Below, one piece after another: positions 1-7,591 of a stretch of DNA of 36,180 bases. The notes below the pieces were generated by a model, which saw nothing but the letters and a program-made list of their open reading frames with translations, searched no databases and was not told where the DNA came from. The stretch is from the IMG/VR virus record IMGVR_UViG_3300033145_000902, positions 1 to 36,180 of that record. One strand, given 5' to 3'. Numbering within the stretch: position 1 is the first letter of the stretch; each line of letters begins with the position of its first letter. The DNA is from a virus. Made by a program: the position numbers and the translations under genes.

Positions 1-114
1 AGGCTCAAGGAACCACTGAGGAGCGAAAGGCTTACAGGGAAAGACTACTTGAGGAAAATCCTGAGTTTGCTGTTGCAAGGCGAGAGCGTGAGGCTTATGG
101 TCTACTGCTACCAG
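1..114. repeat. Left copy of 114-bp terminal direct repeat (contig overlap)
   Basis: Bases 1-114 are identical to 36067-36180. This is the signature of a circular assembly or a circularly permuted genome, with the overlap left in by the assembler. It lies inside the coding sequence of the giant protein and keeps its frame, so it is not an intergenic terminal repeat. Confidence 0.95.
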
Positions 115-803
115 AAAAACAGGTTAAAAAGTATGTTGAATATTATTCCCTGCCAGATAAGGGCATGGAAAGGGAACTGTATTTAGCAGAGAATCCCGAC
201 TTCGCTTCCGTCATAGGTGCTAATCTACCAGAAAAGCACATCGAAAGCCTTAGAATATCAGTTAAATATAAAGATTTGGATGCGATATATGCCTCTTATG
301 CTGACAGACAATCACCCAACTTTATTAAGGACTCTAAAGCTAGAGCGGAGGCAAGGGCAAAACTATTAAATAGTAATCCCGAATATGCTACTGAACGTAA
401 GAGACGTGATGCTTACGATTATAATTTCCCCGATAAGATGATTGATAATTATGTGGAGTATTATAGCCTGCCAACGGAAGGGTGGGCTAGAGAGAGATAC
501 CTTAAAGAACATCAGGAATTCTACGAGACAGCTTTCAAGATACTGGGGTGGATGGATAGAATAGACTTCTCTAAAGTTCCTTCTGAAAGAGTGGAGCGGT
601 TATACAATGAATATCTCGCACTTGAAACAGGCGTGGCAAGAGACGACTTCAGGTGGGAGAATAGAGACCTTGACGAATGGCTGGTAAAAGCAAAAGGTTA
701 CACTCCAATCACTGAAAAGCGCAGACGAGCAGCGCTTACTCCTGGAGAACGTGCCCTTGAAAAACTGAGAGGAGCAGAGGAACCACTGGTAAAACCGAAG
801 TAG
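3..803 (+). CDS. C-terminal part of giant virion-type protein (continues from 30270..36066)
   Basis: The frame is open from the first bases and closes with TAG at 801-803. When the 114-bp overlap is merged it is the same frame as the gene starting at 30270; the joined gene is 6,600 nt, 2,199 residues, and this part holds residues 1933 onward. It carries one and a half of three tandem repeats of about 95 residues (the first two lie partly or wholly at the right end). Each repeat has an ARR/RKR-rEAY helix, an LPDxMVDNYVEY-like segment and a RERYLxENPEF-like segment. The last 60 residues are basic and Pro/Arg-rich. An ATG at 165 is internal and has no independent ribosome binding site, so I do not call a separate gene there. 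Its position between portal and scaffold suggests a large internal or ejected virion protein; that role is inferred. Confidence 0.85.
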   Translation, partial: AQGTTEERKAYRERLLEENPEFAVARREREAYGLLLPEKQVKKYVEYYSLPDKGMERELYLAENPDFASVIGANLPEKHIESLRISVKYKDLDAIYASYADRQSPNFIKDSKARAEARAKLLNSNPEYATERKRRDAYDYNFPDKMIDNYVEYYSLPTEGWARERYLKEHQEFYETAFKILGWMDRIDFSKVPSERVERLYNEYLALETGVARDDFRWENRDLDEWLVKAKGYTPITEKRRRAALTPGERALEKLRGAEEPLVKPK

Positions 804-807
804 CGAC

Positions 808-836
808 TTGACATAATAGCAAAAATATGCTATTGA
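808..836 (+). promoter_or_regulatory. Candidate promoter before the scaffold/capsid genes
   Basis: TTGACA at 808-813, a 17-base spacer, then an extended -10-like TGC-TATTGA (TATTGA at 831-836). The -35 matches consensus; the -10 matches only in part. It sits in the 60-bp gap between the giant gene and the scaffold gene, so it could give extra head-gene expression. Confidence 0.5.
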
Positions 837-847
837 TTATATCAATA
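831..847. promoter_or_regulatory. Palindrome over the -10 and just before the scaffold ribosome binding site
   Basis: TATTGAT (831-837) and ATCAATA (841-847) form a 7-bp perfect inverted repeat with a 3-bp centre. A second inverted repeat, ATAGCA/TGCTAT (816-821 and 828-833), overlaps it. The first fits an operator for a dimeric regulator, or an RNA hairpin beside the AAGGAGG site. Which of these applies is not shown. Confidence 0.4.
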
Positions 848-863
848 AGGAGGTTAACATAAT

Positions 864-1511
864 ATGGACGGCGAAACCAAAACAGGACAGGAAGCTCTTC
901 AGCCACAAGCTGGACAGCCTTCTGTCGAAGAGGGAGGTAGCCCTTCAAACGAATCCGAGAAAACCTATACTGAAGCGGAGGTAGCCCAGAGACACAGCAA
1001 ACTGGACAAGACTATTGCAACCCTCACCAAAGAGCGTGATTTGCTGAAGCAGAGCAGCGATGAAATGAAACAGCAACTTGAGGAATTGCAGAGGCGAATT
1101 GACGAGCAAGAGGAAGAGCAAGCAAAATCCAATCCCGACTCCCTTAAAATCTATCAGAAACAGAAAGAGTTAAGGGAAATGGAGGCAAGACTCAAAGAGC
1201 AACAGAGGCAACTTGAGCTGGAAAGAGAACAGAACGCCGAAAAACTCCGTCTTGCCGATGAACTCCATGCAGAGAACATGGTCATTTCCAAAGCTCTTGA
1301 ATACCACGTGGACATCGGTGAACTGAAGGAAAAAGCCAAAAAGTTCAACCTGAGCACCGAGGAGCAAATCTCCGAGCTTGCTGCTACTCTTGCGGGTGCA
1401 TCCAAGAAACCAATCCCAAAGGGCGACTCAGGCAGAGGTGTTGGCGGAACGGATTTGGACAATATGTCGGCTTCCGAACTACTGCGATATGCAGTAAGCC
1501 AACGAAAATAA
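864..1511 (+). CDS. Capsid scaffolding protein (DUF4355/Gp20-like)
   Basis: 215 residues with an AAGGAGG site 10 bases before ATG. The first 45 residues are Gly/Ser/Pro/Glu-rich and look disordered. Residues about 40-150 are a long, highly charged coiled coil rich in Glu, Gln, Lys and Arg. A less charged C-terminal part contains a Gly-rich linker and a short helix (LLRYAVSQRK) like the capsid-binding tail of scaffolds. Length, composition and position directly before the major capsid gene match phage scaffolding proteins of the Gp20/DUF4355 type, which template prohead assembly and then leave. I see no protease domain. The family assignment is by character rather than by a diagnostic motif. 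Confidence 0.75.
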   Translation: MDGETKTGQEALQPQAGQPSVEEGGSPSNESEKTYTEAEVAQRHSKLDKTIATLTKERDLLKQSSDEMKQQLEELQRRIDEQEEEQAKSNPDSLKIYQKQKELREMEARLKEQQRQLELEREQNAEKLRLADELHAENMVISKALEYHVDIGELKEKAKKFNLSTEEQISELAATLAGASKKPIPKGDSGRGVGGTDLDNMSASELLRYAVSQRK

Positions 1512-1525
1512 GGAGGAAAACTTAA

Positions 1526-2551
1526 ATGGCCAATACCATTACGGAGTATGGCTATCTATCCACTGATGCGATGGTCAAGGGTATCATCAAGACCATCGTG
1601 AATGAATCGCCGTTTCTGGCTCGCCTACCCTTCCGTGAGATTTCGGGTAATTCTCTACTCTACAACCTTGAGTCTACGGAAGCTGGTGCTAGCTGGTTTT
1701 CGGTAGGTGATACATGGGTTGAGAGCACAACTAACTGGGACCAGAGGTCGGTAGGACTGTCTATTCTTGGCGGGGATGCCGATGTGGACAAATTTGCCAA
1801 GCAGACTCGAAGCAATGAACAGGATGTCAAGGCTGCTATTATAGAACTCAAAGCTAAGGCAGTCGCCGATGAGTTTGAGAAGCAGGCTATCCGGGGGTAT
1901 ACCACTACTCTTTACTCCACCAAGCAGATGAAGGGACTCATGCACCTGCTGGCTGAGTGCGAGTCAAGTTCTGCTACCGACTGGGATGGCTCGCTTTATA
2001 CTAACCCTGGCACTGGCAACAATACGCAGGTGGTTACTGCTTCTGATACTTCAACAGCTCTCACCCTTGACATGATGGATGTCTTGAGAGACCAGGTAAA
2101 ACCCAAACCAGACTGCTTCATCATGTCCAGGATGTCGAGGAACAAGCTGGCTTCACTGGCCAGGGCTGCGGGCAATAACCTCGAATACGTTCCCGACCCA
2201 CGAAAACTCGGTCATCTGGTAACCATGTATGGCGAGCAGGAAGTCATAATCTCTGACTTCATTCTGAACAATATTCAGGACGGCTCATCTGGGGTGGTTA
2301 CTATCAGGGACACTAATCCATCGACCACCAGAGCATCTGGCTACGACAACACTGTTATCTTCGCCGTAAGGTGGGGAGAAAATGACGGTGTAGCTGGCGT
2401 GACCAACGGTTGGATTCAGACCGAGGACATCGGCCCGTTGGAGACAAAAGATGCCGAAAGAACACGCATCAAGTTTTACTGTAATATGGCGAACTTCGGC
2501 AAGGTCTCTCTGGCTGGCCTGATTAATGTGGTTCCTGGTACAGCTCTGTAA
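1526..2551 (+). CDS. Major capsid protein, HK97-fold type
   Basis: 341 residues with a strong AAGGAGG site and ATG 14 bases after the scaffold stop. The N-terminus (MANTITEYGYLSTDAMVKGI) followed by an ESPFLARLPF segment, a long helix near residues 95-125 rich in Lys/Ala/Glu (the expected spine helix), and a C-terminal segment with FYCNMANFGKVSLAGLINV are typical of phage capsid proteins of the HK97 superfamily. The order terminase, portal, giant protein, scaffold, capsid, decoration protein supports the call. There is no obvious propeptide, so the separate scaffold probably guides assembly. It is expected to be the most abundant virion protein. Confidence 0.85.
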   Translation: MANTITEYGYLSTDAMVKGIIKTIVNESPFLARLPFREISGNSLLYNLESTEAGASWFSVGDTWVESTTNWDQRSVGLSILGGDADVDKFAKQTRSNEQDVKAAIIELKAKAVADEFEKQAIRGYTTTLYSTKQMKGLMHLLAECESSSATDWDGSLYTNPGTGNNTQVVTASDTSTALTLDMMDVLRDQVKPKPDCFIMSRMSRNKLASLARAAGNNLEYVPDPRKLGHLVTMYGEQEVIISDFILNNIQDGSSGVVTIRDTNPSTTRASGYDNTVIFAVRWGENDGVAGVTNGWIQTEDIGPLETKDAERTRIKFYCNMANFGKVSLAGLINVVPGTAL

Positions 2552-2582
2552 CCGAGAATAAAGGAAAAGGAGGTTAAATGAA

Positions 2583-3002
2583 ATGGCGTATTCGGATAAT
2601 ACTACCGGCGGTAGAATAATCAAGGAAGCTCATGTGCCTTTTAAGATTACTCTCGCCGAGGGGTGCAAGGTCGGTGACTTGCTTGGCTATTCAAGTGGAT
2701 GGAAAAGAGCACTGGCAACAACTCCGAACCAGATAGACGCCAGGTTGGTAGCTGGGGAAACTGGCGAGAGTGCGGATGTTATCACCGCCTACGGTGATGC
2801 CGTAATCAAGGGCGTCTCGGGCGCAACGCCAGGTGGCTCTGTCTATTTGGCTGAAGGCACAAACTACGGACAGACCACCCAAACAGCACCAGACACTACA
2901 GGTGATATAAATGCACCCATCGGTATAGCCCTGAGTTCAGACGAAATATATCTCTATCCCGGTGGCTTCCCCGTGTACCACGATGCCGACCATCGAGCTT
3001 AA
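2583..3002 (+). CDS. Capsid decoration/cement protein (DUF2190-like)
   Basis: 139 residues immediately after the capsid gene, with a GGAGG site. The sequence is small, beta-rich and Gly/Ala/Thr-rich, with a GDLLGYSSGWKRA motif near residue 38 and a VSGATPGGSVYLAEGTN-like segment near residue 85. This pattern is seen in DUF2190-type head decoration proteins, which are usually 110-150 residues and sit beside the major capsid gene. It would bind the outside of the mature capsid to stabilise it. No enzyme motif is present. The family call rests on pattern and position. Confidence 0.65.
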   Translation: MAYSDNTTGGRIIKEAHVPFKITLAEGCKVGDLLGYSSGWKRALATTPNQIDARLVAGETGESADVITAYGDAVIKGVSGATPGGSVYLAEGTNYGQTTQTAPDTTGDINAPIGIALSSDEIYLYPGGFPVYHDADHRA

Positions 3003-3014
3003 TGAGATGGGTAT

Positions 3015-3040
3015 GGGGGGAGAGGGGAAACTCTCCCCCC
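3015..3040 (+). terminator. GC-rich hairpin after the capsid decoration gene
   Basis: GGGGGGAGAG (3015-3024) pairs perfectly with CTCTCCCCCC (3031-3040) around a 6-base loop. There is no T-run after it (AATATC follows), so it is more likely a partial terminator or an mRNA-stabilising structure that separates very high capsid expression from the genes behind. It is the strongest simple hairpin in the head region. Confidence 0.6.
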
Positions 3041-3059
3041 AATATCTAGTGGAGTTATC

Positions 3060-3530
3060 ATGAATGAAGCTATGCTTAAGGCACTTGAGACCAATCCGAG
3101 ATACGATTACAGCTATGCCTTTAGTGAAAATGGGAGTGGGATAAAGAACCTGATTATAAACCGTTCTCTCACTGGCAAGGGGAGAGGTTTTGTTATCAAT
3201 TCAATAAAAGCACCAATTGAAAAAGCGATTGTTACCTCCGTCAAACTATTCATAAAGGTTTTTGGGAGAGTAACTAAAGAAAACAGCAGGCTTCGCAACA
3301 CACATACCATACTCGACTTAAAAGACGAATTCTTCTGTCATTACATCAATCGCAGCCGAATGGAGTTATTTGACTGCGCATGGGAATTACTGGCATTTGA
3401 AATTGAACATGACAGCCATTATGAATGGCTTTTTAACTGGCTCATTAATCGTATTCAAGAGGAAAAATCCAGAGGTAACTGGATTGAGCCTGATAAAGAA
3501 TTTCCACAGGAAGGATGCTGGAAGGAATAA
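3060..3530 (+). CDS. Hypothetical protein, 156 aa
   Basis: ATG with a GGAG site 8 bases upstream, in the 57-bp gap that also holds the GC-rich hairpin. The protein is basic in its first half (residues 25-85, several Lys/Arg and hydrophobic stretches) and rich in Trp, Phe and acidic residues in its second half (residues 100-150). I do not recognise a family and see no Cys pairs, signal peptide or clear membrane span. Capsid-proximal accessory genes of this size are often virion or completion proteins, but the sequence itself does not show this. Confidence 0.6.
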   Translation: MNEAMLKALETNPRYDYSYAFSENGSGIKNLIINRSLTGKGRGFVINSIKAPIEKAIVTSVKLFIKVFGRVTKENSRLRNTHTILDLKDEFFCHYINRSRMELFDCAWELLAFEIEHDSHYEWLFNWLINRIQEEKSRGNWIEPDKEFPQEGCWKE

Positions 3531-3531
3531 G

Positions 3532-3747
3532 ATGGCGATATACTTATATTATTGCCCAGTATGCGACCATAGCTTTGAACTTCATAAGCCGATGGCAAAA
3601 GCTGGTGAGGATGAGGAATGTCCGAAGTGTGGGGTCAAGGCTATGAGGAAATATACTCCAGTGGCTCACAGCTTCGGTTGGAGACTCACTGAAGCCTGCC
3701 AGCTACCTGGGGGTAGTAAGTGGGCGGAAATTGAACGTGATGTGTGA
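3532..3747 (+). CDS. FmdB-like zinc ribbon protein, 71 aa
   Basis: Starts at the ATG directly after the preceding stop, with the AAGGAA of that gene's last codons as a ribosome binding site; an upstream in-frame ATG at 3370 lies inside the previous gene and is rejected. The first 45 residues hold CPVC and CPKCG, spaced as in FmdB-type regulatory zinc ribbons (MxxYxYxC, then a FELHKPM-like turn). The tail is short and ends in IERDV, nearly the same C-terminus as the next gene (LERDV). The zinc ribbon suggests nucleic acid or protein binding; its partner is unknown. Confidence 0.7.
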   Translation: MAIYLYYCPVCDHSFELHKPMAKAGEDEECPKCGVKAMRKYTPVAHSFGWRLTEACQLPGGSKWAEIERDV

Positions 3748-3757
3748 AGGAAGAATA

Positions 3758-4336
3758 ATGGAATATGAAATTGGCACTATAGCACATGGGGGAGAAATAG
3801 GCAAAAGCGGGGGAGCAAAACGCAATCTATTTATCTTCCGTGCATGTTTAGGTTGTGGTAAGCCTCAATGGGTAGCTTATCGTAAGAGTAAAGGAAAACC
3901 AGAAACGGTTCGTTGCCAGTCATGTGCAGGTTTACACAGGTATGAAGGAGTTGCGAAACGAAAATATCAAGTCCGTGGCTATACATGGGTCAAATTAGAT
4001 AAGGATGATTTCTTCTACCCTATGGTTCAGAAGGATGGCTATGTTCGAGAACATCGCCTAATCATGGCGAAACATCTTGGTAGATGCTTACAGCCTTGGG
4101 AAACGGTTCATCATAAAAACGGCGACAAGCATGACAACCGAATTGAAAATTTAGAGCTAGCACTTTCGCAAGGAGAACACATTAGAAGCCATAATAAAGG
4201 TTATCGAGAAGGATACCTTAAAGGTTTATACGATGGGCATGAAACCAGAATAAAAGCATTGGAACAACGTGTTACCATATTGGAAGCTGAAAATCTACTT
4301 CTGAAACAACGGGCTGAGTTGGAACGTGATGTCTAG
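3758..4336 (+). CDS. HNH homing-type endonuclease with coiled-coil tail
   Basis: 192 residues from ATG 3758, which has GAAGGAAG upstream; a TTG at 3731 is a less likely start. An N-terminal zinc-binding region (CLGCG near residue 30, CQSC near residue 52) is followed by an HNH_3-like core: REHRLIMAKHLGR, then WETVHHKNGDKHDNRIENLE near residues 115-135, which contains the HH and N-rich metal-binding turn. The C-terminal 35 residues form a leucine-zipper-like coil. Free-standing HNH genes in phage head operons are usually selfish homing elements that nick or cut DNA. An 11-bp direct repeat (GAACGTGATGT at 3733-3743 and 4322-4332) flanks the gene, consistent with insertion. Confidence 0.85.
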   Translation: MEYEIGTIAHGGEIGKSGGAKRNLFIFRACLGCGKPQWVAYRKSKGKPETVRCQSCAGLHRYEGVAKRKYQVRGYTWVKLDKDDFFYPMVQKDGYVREHRLIMAKHLGRCLQPWETVHHKNGDKHDNRIENLELALSQGEHIRSHNKGYREGYLKGLYDGHETRIKALEQRVTILEAENLLLKQRAELERDV

Positions 4337-4345
4337 GAGGATGTT

Positions 4346-4570
4346 ATGGCAAGCAATATACCTGAGATTACAATCACAGAATTTAAGCGGTTAAAAGTAC
4401 CTGAACTGAAACGCCTGAAGTCCTGCGAGGTCTTTGCTGATGGCGAATACCTCTTTACATTTGTTAATTCTGCTACCGATTATATTAGAACACAAACTGA
4501 GGGGCTCGGTATGTTGAGCAATACTCAGGGTGGAGATGATATAGAGAATATTACTAGAGTGGAACAATGA
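4346..4570 (+). CDS. Hypothetical protein, 74 aa
   Basis: ATG with an AGGAGG site that overlaps the end of the HNH gene. The first 45 residues are basic, with a repeated xKRLKxPELKRLK pattern and then CEVFADGEYLFTFVN; the rest is polar and acidic. I recognise no family. Its stop overlaps the start of the next small gene (ATGA), which implies translational coupling. Confidence 0.55.
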   Translation: MASNIPEITITEFKRLKVPELKRLKSCEVFADGEYLFTFVNSATDYIRTQTEGLGMLSNTQGGDDIENITRVEQ

Positions 4571-4710
4571 AAACCATAGAGGAATTAGCTATATGGGTTG
4601 TAGTTTCCATTTCTATCTGTTTGGTCTTGCCTTATCGACTATTCTATGCATGGCGAAGGATATTAAAGCTAAAACAAGGGAAAAAGGGGGTAGGATATGC
4701 CAGTAAGTGA
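4567..4710 (+). CDS. Small single-span membrane protein, 47 aa
   Basis: ATG overlaps the TGA of the preceding gene (ATGA). Residues about 7-24 are strongly hydrophobic (LAIWVVVSISICLVLP), followed by a basic segment (YAWRRILKLKQGKKG). By the positive-inside rule the C-terminus would be cytoplasmic. Its 3' end overlaps the next gene by 14 bases. The function is unknown; small membrane proteins in phage head-tail operons include lysis accessory factors. Confidence 0.5.
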   Translation: MKTIEELAIWVVVSISICLVLPYRLFYAWRRILKLKQGKKGVGYASK

Positions 4711-4861
4711 AGCGCAGCGTAAATTGGCGTGCATTGCACTGAGCATCAAACGGGGTGAAACTAAGCCTTCCTATAGTAAGGAAGCAGCCGAAATGGCAAA
4801 GAGTATGTCAGAAGAAAAGCTCTCTGAGTGGTGCTCGGCTAAGGAGCTGGAAAAGGAATAA
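4697..4861 (+). CDS. DUF3008-like small protein, 54 aa
   Basis: ATG after a GGGGGTAGG region, overlapping the preceding gene. The sequence opens MPVSEAQRKLACIALSIKRG and contains KSMSEEKLSEW, which is the pattern of the DUF3008 family of 50-70-residue proteins (MPxxSxAQ..AxxALxxKRG....AKxMxxSMSExQLxxFA). These occur in phages and bacteria and have no established role. The match is clear in the first 20 residues and around the SMSE motif. Confidence 0.65.
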   Translation: MPVSEAQRKLACIALSIKRGETKPSYSKEAAEMAKSMSEEKLSEWCSAKELEKE

Positions 4862-4875
4862 GGATATAAAGTATT

Positions 4876-5199
4876 ATGGGGTATGATTCTTTTGATATGA
4901 CTGACGATGGTGGCAGACCGCTAACACCTGAATATTTCGGCGGCGTTGTCTATGAAAATCAAGACATGGCAACAGGAGATAGCGCCAGAAGGTTTGAGAG
5001 CAGTTCCAAAAAGCTTAGAGACGTAGTAATCCAAGTGGCTACCTATGCTCAGCTATTCGGTGATAGTTCCAATCAGCGATACCAAGTAGAAGCTGGTGAT
5101 ACACTTGGATTTACCCGTGTAGATGTTTCAACCCTTTATTTCAAGAATGCCACAGCAGGTCAAAATGGTGTTGTGAGGATCCTGGGAGTGGAGGAGTAA
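4876..5199 (+). CDS. Small beta-rich virion-type protein, 107 aa
   Basis: The N-terminal 45 residues are acidic and Gly/Asp-rich. The C-terminal 60 residues read as a small beta-sandwich: VVIQVATYAQLFG, a VEAGDTLGFTRVDVSTLYFKN stretch, then VVRILGVEE. The second half resembles the C-terminus of the 7233..7589 product in strand order and residue pattern (EAGxxxxxR....LYxKxxTA..xVxxLxVEx). Such modules are common in short virion or tail-surface proteins. The function is inferred from position and fold-like pattern only. Confidence 0.55.
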   Translation: MGYDSFDMTDDGGRPLTPEYFGGVVYENQDMATGDSARRFESSSKKLRDVVIQVATYAQLFGDSSNQRYQVEAGDTLGFTRVDVSTLYFKNATAGQNGVVRILGVEE

Positions 5200-5200
5200 G

Positions 5201-5758
5201 ATGGGAGTACATATATTAAAATTACCATCTGATATAGCAGCTATACTCAATAATGTTACCAGGCATCTGGTTATACCTGCCGACTCTCTGGGCAAGAACC
5301 CAACGAATCCTCCTGCCATAGATGTTTATGGTATCTGCCAAGCTCTTGAATTTACCGTAGATACCGATAAGGCATACTACAAAATCCATGTGCCCGATGA
5401 CTGGGTAAGTGGAACCGACATACTGATATACATTCACTGGACGCGCAGCTCTACTGGTGGTGACGACTCCACGAAAACCGTGAAGTGGCAGCTAAAATAT
5501 CTTGCTGTTAACGGCACAAGCGAAAATGTCAACTCTGGTGAGACCACTCTTAGTATTGAGGACACCTACGAGTCCTCAGATATTAACCAACAGGTTGCTT
5601 ATCGTACTGACGCACTGACAATACCTGCGGCGGCTATCGAGGTTGGGGATTGCATTACTCTCGAGCTGATGGCGATAACGCCGACAGGTACAGCACTGAG
5701 TGAACCGGCTTGCGTGGGTTTGAGTATATCATGGACGGCGAAGCAGGTTATCAGCTAG
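5201..5758 (+). CDS. Beta-rich structural protein, 185 aa
   Basis: ATG with GGAGGAG directly upstream, 1 base after the previous stop. The protein alternates hydrophobic and polar residues typical of jelly-roll virion proteins: YYKIHVPDDWVSGTDILIYIHW, then VKWQLKYLAV, ending CVGLSISWTAKQVIS. No catalytic motif is visible. It lies in a run of consecutive beta-rich proteins between capsid and tail, so a head-surface, fibre or neck role is likely. I cannot place it in a named family. Confidence 0.6.
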   Translation: MGVHILKLPSDIAAILNNVTRHLVIPADSLGKNPTNPPAIDVYGICQALEFTVDTDKAYYKIHVPDDWVSGTDILIYIHWTRSSTGGDDSTKTVKWQLKYLAVNGTSENVNSGETTLSIEDTYESSDINQQVAYRTDALTIPAAAIEVGDCITLELMAITPTGTALSEPACVGLSISWTAKQVIS

Positions 5759-5829
5759 GGGGGAAATAATGGTCTACAAAATGGTGCTGGTAATGACTCG
5801 AAGGAAGAGAAAAAATAAGGAGGTAAATC

Positions 5830-6492
5830 ATGGCAGTCAAAGCTCTATCAATAGAAGCGGAACGAGTCAATTTTATAGGATTAAGCACTGATACCAAGCC
5901 TACAGCATCCAGCCATGATGGGCTACCATCACCGGTAACAGGTTCTACATTTGTTGAACACGATACTGGCAGTGTTTACATCACTTATGATGGCACTAAC
6001 TGGAAGCTAAAAGACTTGGCAATCAATGCGCTGGTTACAAAACTCCGCCATCCATTTGCGAAAGGCTCATTGACTACTAATGGAGTTCAGTATTGCACTG
6101 CTCAAACTGGTGTTGACAACTCCGCCTATGTCGAGGTTGAGTCTATTACATTCCAGCAACCAGCAGATATGACACTTGAGGAAATAGAGTTCGGTCTAAC
6201 GGGTGCTGTTAAGGTGGATGGGTCGGGTAGCACGGATGACATCAACTGGAAGTGGCAGGCAAGTGATGACGGCTCAAGCTGGGAAGACCTGATAAGCGAA
6301 CAAACCGAAAGTAATACGAATACTTTTACCGATGTTTCCTGTTCGGGCAGGTTTGCTCCTACTGGTAATTTCCTGGGAACTGGCTCCAGTTTTAAGGTTA
6401 GAATGGTAATCAAATCCAGTGGAGCCACCGACACGGTTAGTGGCAAGACCAAGAATTCATCCTACATTCTCGCCAAATACAGGAGAGTCTAA
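5830..6492 (+). CDS. Beta-rich structural protein, 220 aa
   Basis: AAGGAGG site 6 bases before ATG. The N-terminal 65 residues contain the pattern GSTFVEHDTGSVYITYDGTNW, seen at the start of many phage head- or tail-fibre proteins. The following 150 residues look like a beta-sandwich (VEVESITFQQP, WKWQASDDGSSWEDL, KVRMVIKSSG). It ends YILAKYRRV and its stop is followed at once by the next ATG. A virion surface or fibre role is inferred. Confidence 0.6.
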   Translation: MAVKALSIEAERVNFIGLSTDTKPTASSHDGLPSPVTGSTFVEHDTGSVYITYDGTNWKLKDLAINALVTKLRHPFAKGSLTTNGVQYCTAQTGVDNSAYVEVESITFQQPADMTLEEIEFGLTGAVKVDGSGSTDDINWKWQASDDGSSWEDLISEQTESNTNTFTDVSCSGRFAPTGNFLGTGSSFKVRMVIKSSGATDTVSGKTKNSSYILAKYRRV

Positions 6493-7194
6493 ATGCGAAT
6501 TCGGCAGCTAGAAGTTATGGCTGAGGAATATATCCTTGAGCCTAATCTTGTCCTCTATGCCCCTTTGTGGAAAAGAGATGGTGCTTCCTTCATGTCGGAT
6601 GACCATTATGGGCATTCCTGCTCCGTAACTGGTGCTGTCTGGACTCCACAGGGCAGAAGTTTTGATGGCACGGACGACTACATAAACTGTGGTACTTCGG
6701 CTGCTTTTAACGCTACCACCGAGCTTACTTTAATAGCCTGGGTTGCCCCGGCAGATGTGACACCAGCATCCACAAAAATGATAATTGCCAAGTATAATAC
6801 TAATGGTGACCAGAGGTCATGGGAGCTTGAACTTCGCACTGATGGCAAGTTAGGGGTTAGTTTTGGAGACCCATCTGATGGCACTTATGAAGGCAGAGTA
6901 GATAGTGATGTGGCTGTTTTCACTACGGATAACGAATGGGTATACGTTGCTATGTCTTTTCATTCTGGCACGGTTGTCCTGTACAAAAATGGCAGTTTGA
7001 TATCCTCTCACACGGTAAGTGGGGCAGTGCCAGCCAGTCTCTTTGTTTCTACTACACCAGTATTTATAGCCTTCAGGGAGGGATACAATAGGTACCTGGC
7101 TGGTAAAGTGGGAGATTGTTTTATATATAACCGTGCTCTAGAGCCTTCAGAAATCCATCAAAATTATCTGGCAACTAAATGGAGATATCAGTAA
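6493..7194 (+). CDS. LamG/concanavalin A-like jelly-roll virion protein
   Basis: 233 residues. The hallmarks of the Laminin_G_3 fold are present in order: LVLYAPLW near residue 18, FDGTDDYINCG near residue 57, ELTLIAWVAP near residue 74, then NEWVYVAMSFHSGTVVLYKNGSLI (about residues 138-160) and GKVGDCFIYNRALEPSEI near residue 210. These domains bind carbohydrate or protein, so a role in adhesion to host surface polymers is likely. ATG overlaps the end of the previous gene's stop region (AGGAGAG site); an internal ATG at 6517 is a weaker start. Confidence 0.8.
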   Translation: MRIRQLEVMAEEYILEPNLVLYAPLWKRDGASFMSDDHYGHSCSVTGAVWTPQGRSFDGTDDYINCGTSAAFNATTELTLIAWVAPADVTPASTKMIIAKYNTNGDQRSWELELRTDGKLGVSFGDPSDGTYEGRVDSDVAVFTTDNEWVYVAMSFHSGTVVLYKNGSLISSHTVSGAVPASLFVSTTPVFIAFREGYNRYLAGKVGDCFIYNRALEPSEIHQNYLATKWRYQ

Positions 7195-7232
7195 TGAAAT
7201 ACAGCGCAAGTCTTGTAGTGGTGGAGAGATAA

Positions 7233-7589
7233 ATGAGCAATGAACTATCAGTAACAGCTAAGGTTAATTTTAGCAAAGGCGGAGCCAAGGTTACCAGGGC
7301 GATAACAGATTTTGTTGATGTTTCTGGCGATGCGTTTACCCACGAAGTGCAAGAGGTAGGAACTTCCGAAGAACAACTGGCTCAAGGGGCTGACCTCGGC
7401 ACACCAGGATATGTGCTGGCTATCAATCTGGATGATACGAATTATGTTGAAATCGGTTCAACGACTGGGGTCTATGATATTAAATTGAAAGCTGGTGAGA
7501 TTGCGTTATGGAGGCATAATTCTGCTACCATCTATGCTAAAGCTAACACGGCTGCTGTGAATGTAGAGTACCTGATTGTGGAGGATTAA
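7233..7589 (+). CDS. Small beta-rich virion-type protein, 118 aa
   Basis: GGAGAG site and ATG. The protein has two beta-rich halves: VTAKVNFSKGGAKV at the start, and YVEIGSTTGVYDIKLKAGEI followed by ALWRH and AVNVEYLIVED at the end. This pattern recurs in short phage structural proteins placed before head-tail connector or tail genes. The C-terminus resembles that of the 4876..5199 product. No enzymatic motif is present. Confidence 0.6.
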   Translation: MSNELSVTAKVNFSKGGAKVTRAITDFVDVSGDAFTHEVQEVGTSEEQLAQGADLGTPGYVLAINLDDTNYVEIGSTTGVYDIKLKAGEIALWRHNSATIYAKANTAAVNVEYLIVED

Positions 7590-7591
7590 TT

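Noticed and set aside
165-803. Separate 212-residue gene
   Set aside because: The frame is open upstream to the window start and continues from the right end of the contig; no ribosome binding site precedes 165. It is the C-terminus of the giant protein.
5769-5888. 39-codon frame between two virion genes
   Set aside because: It has a purine-rich upstream stretch but overlaps the start of the 5830 gene by 59 bases and its translation has no protein-like pattern.
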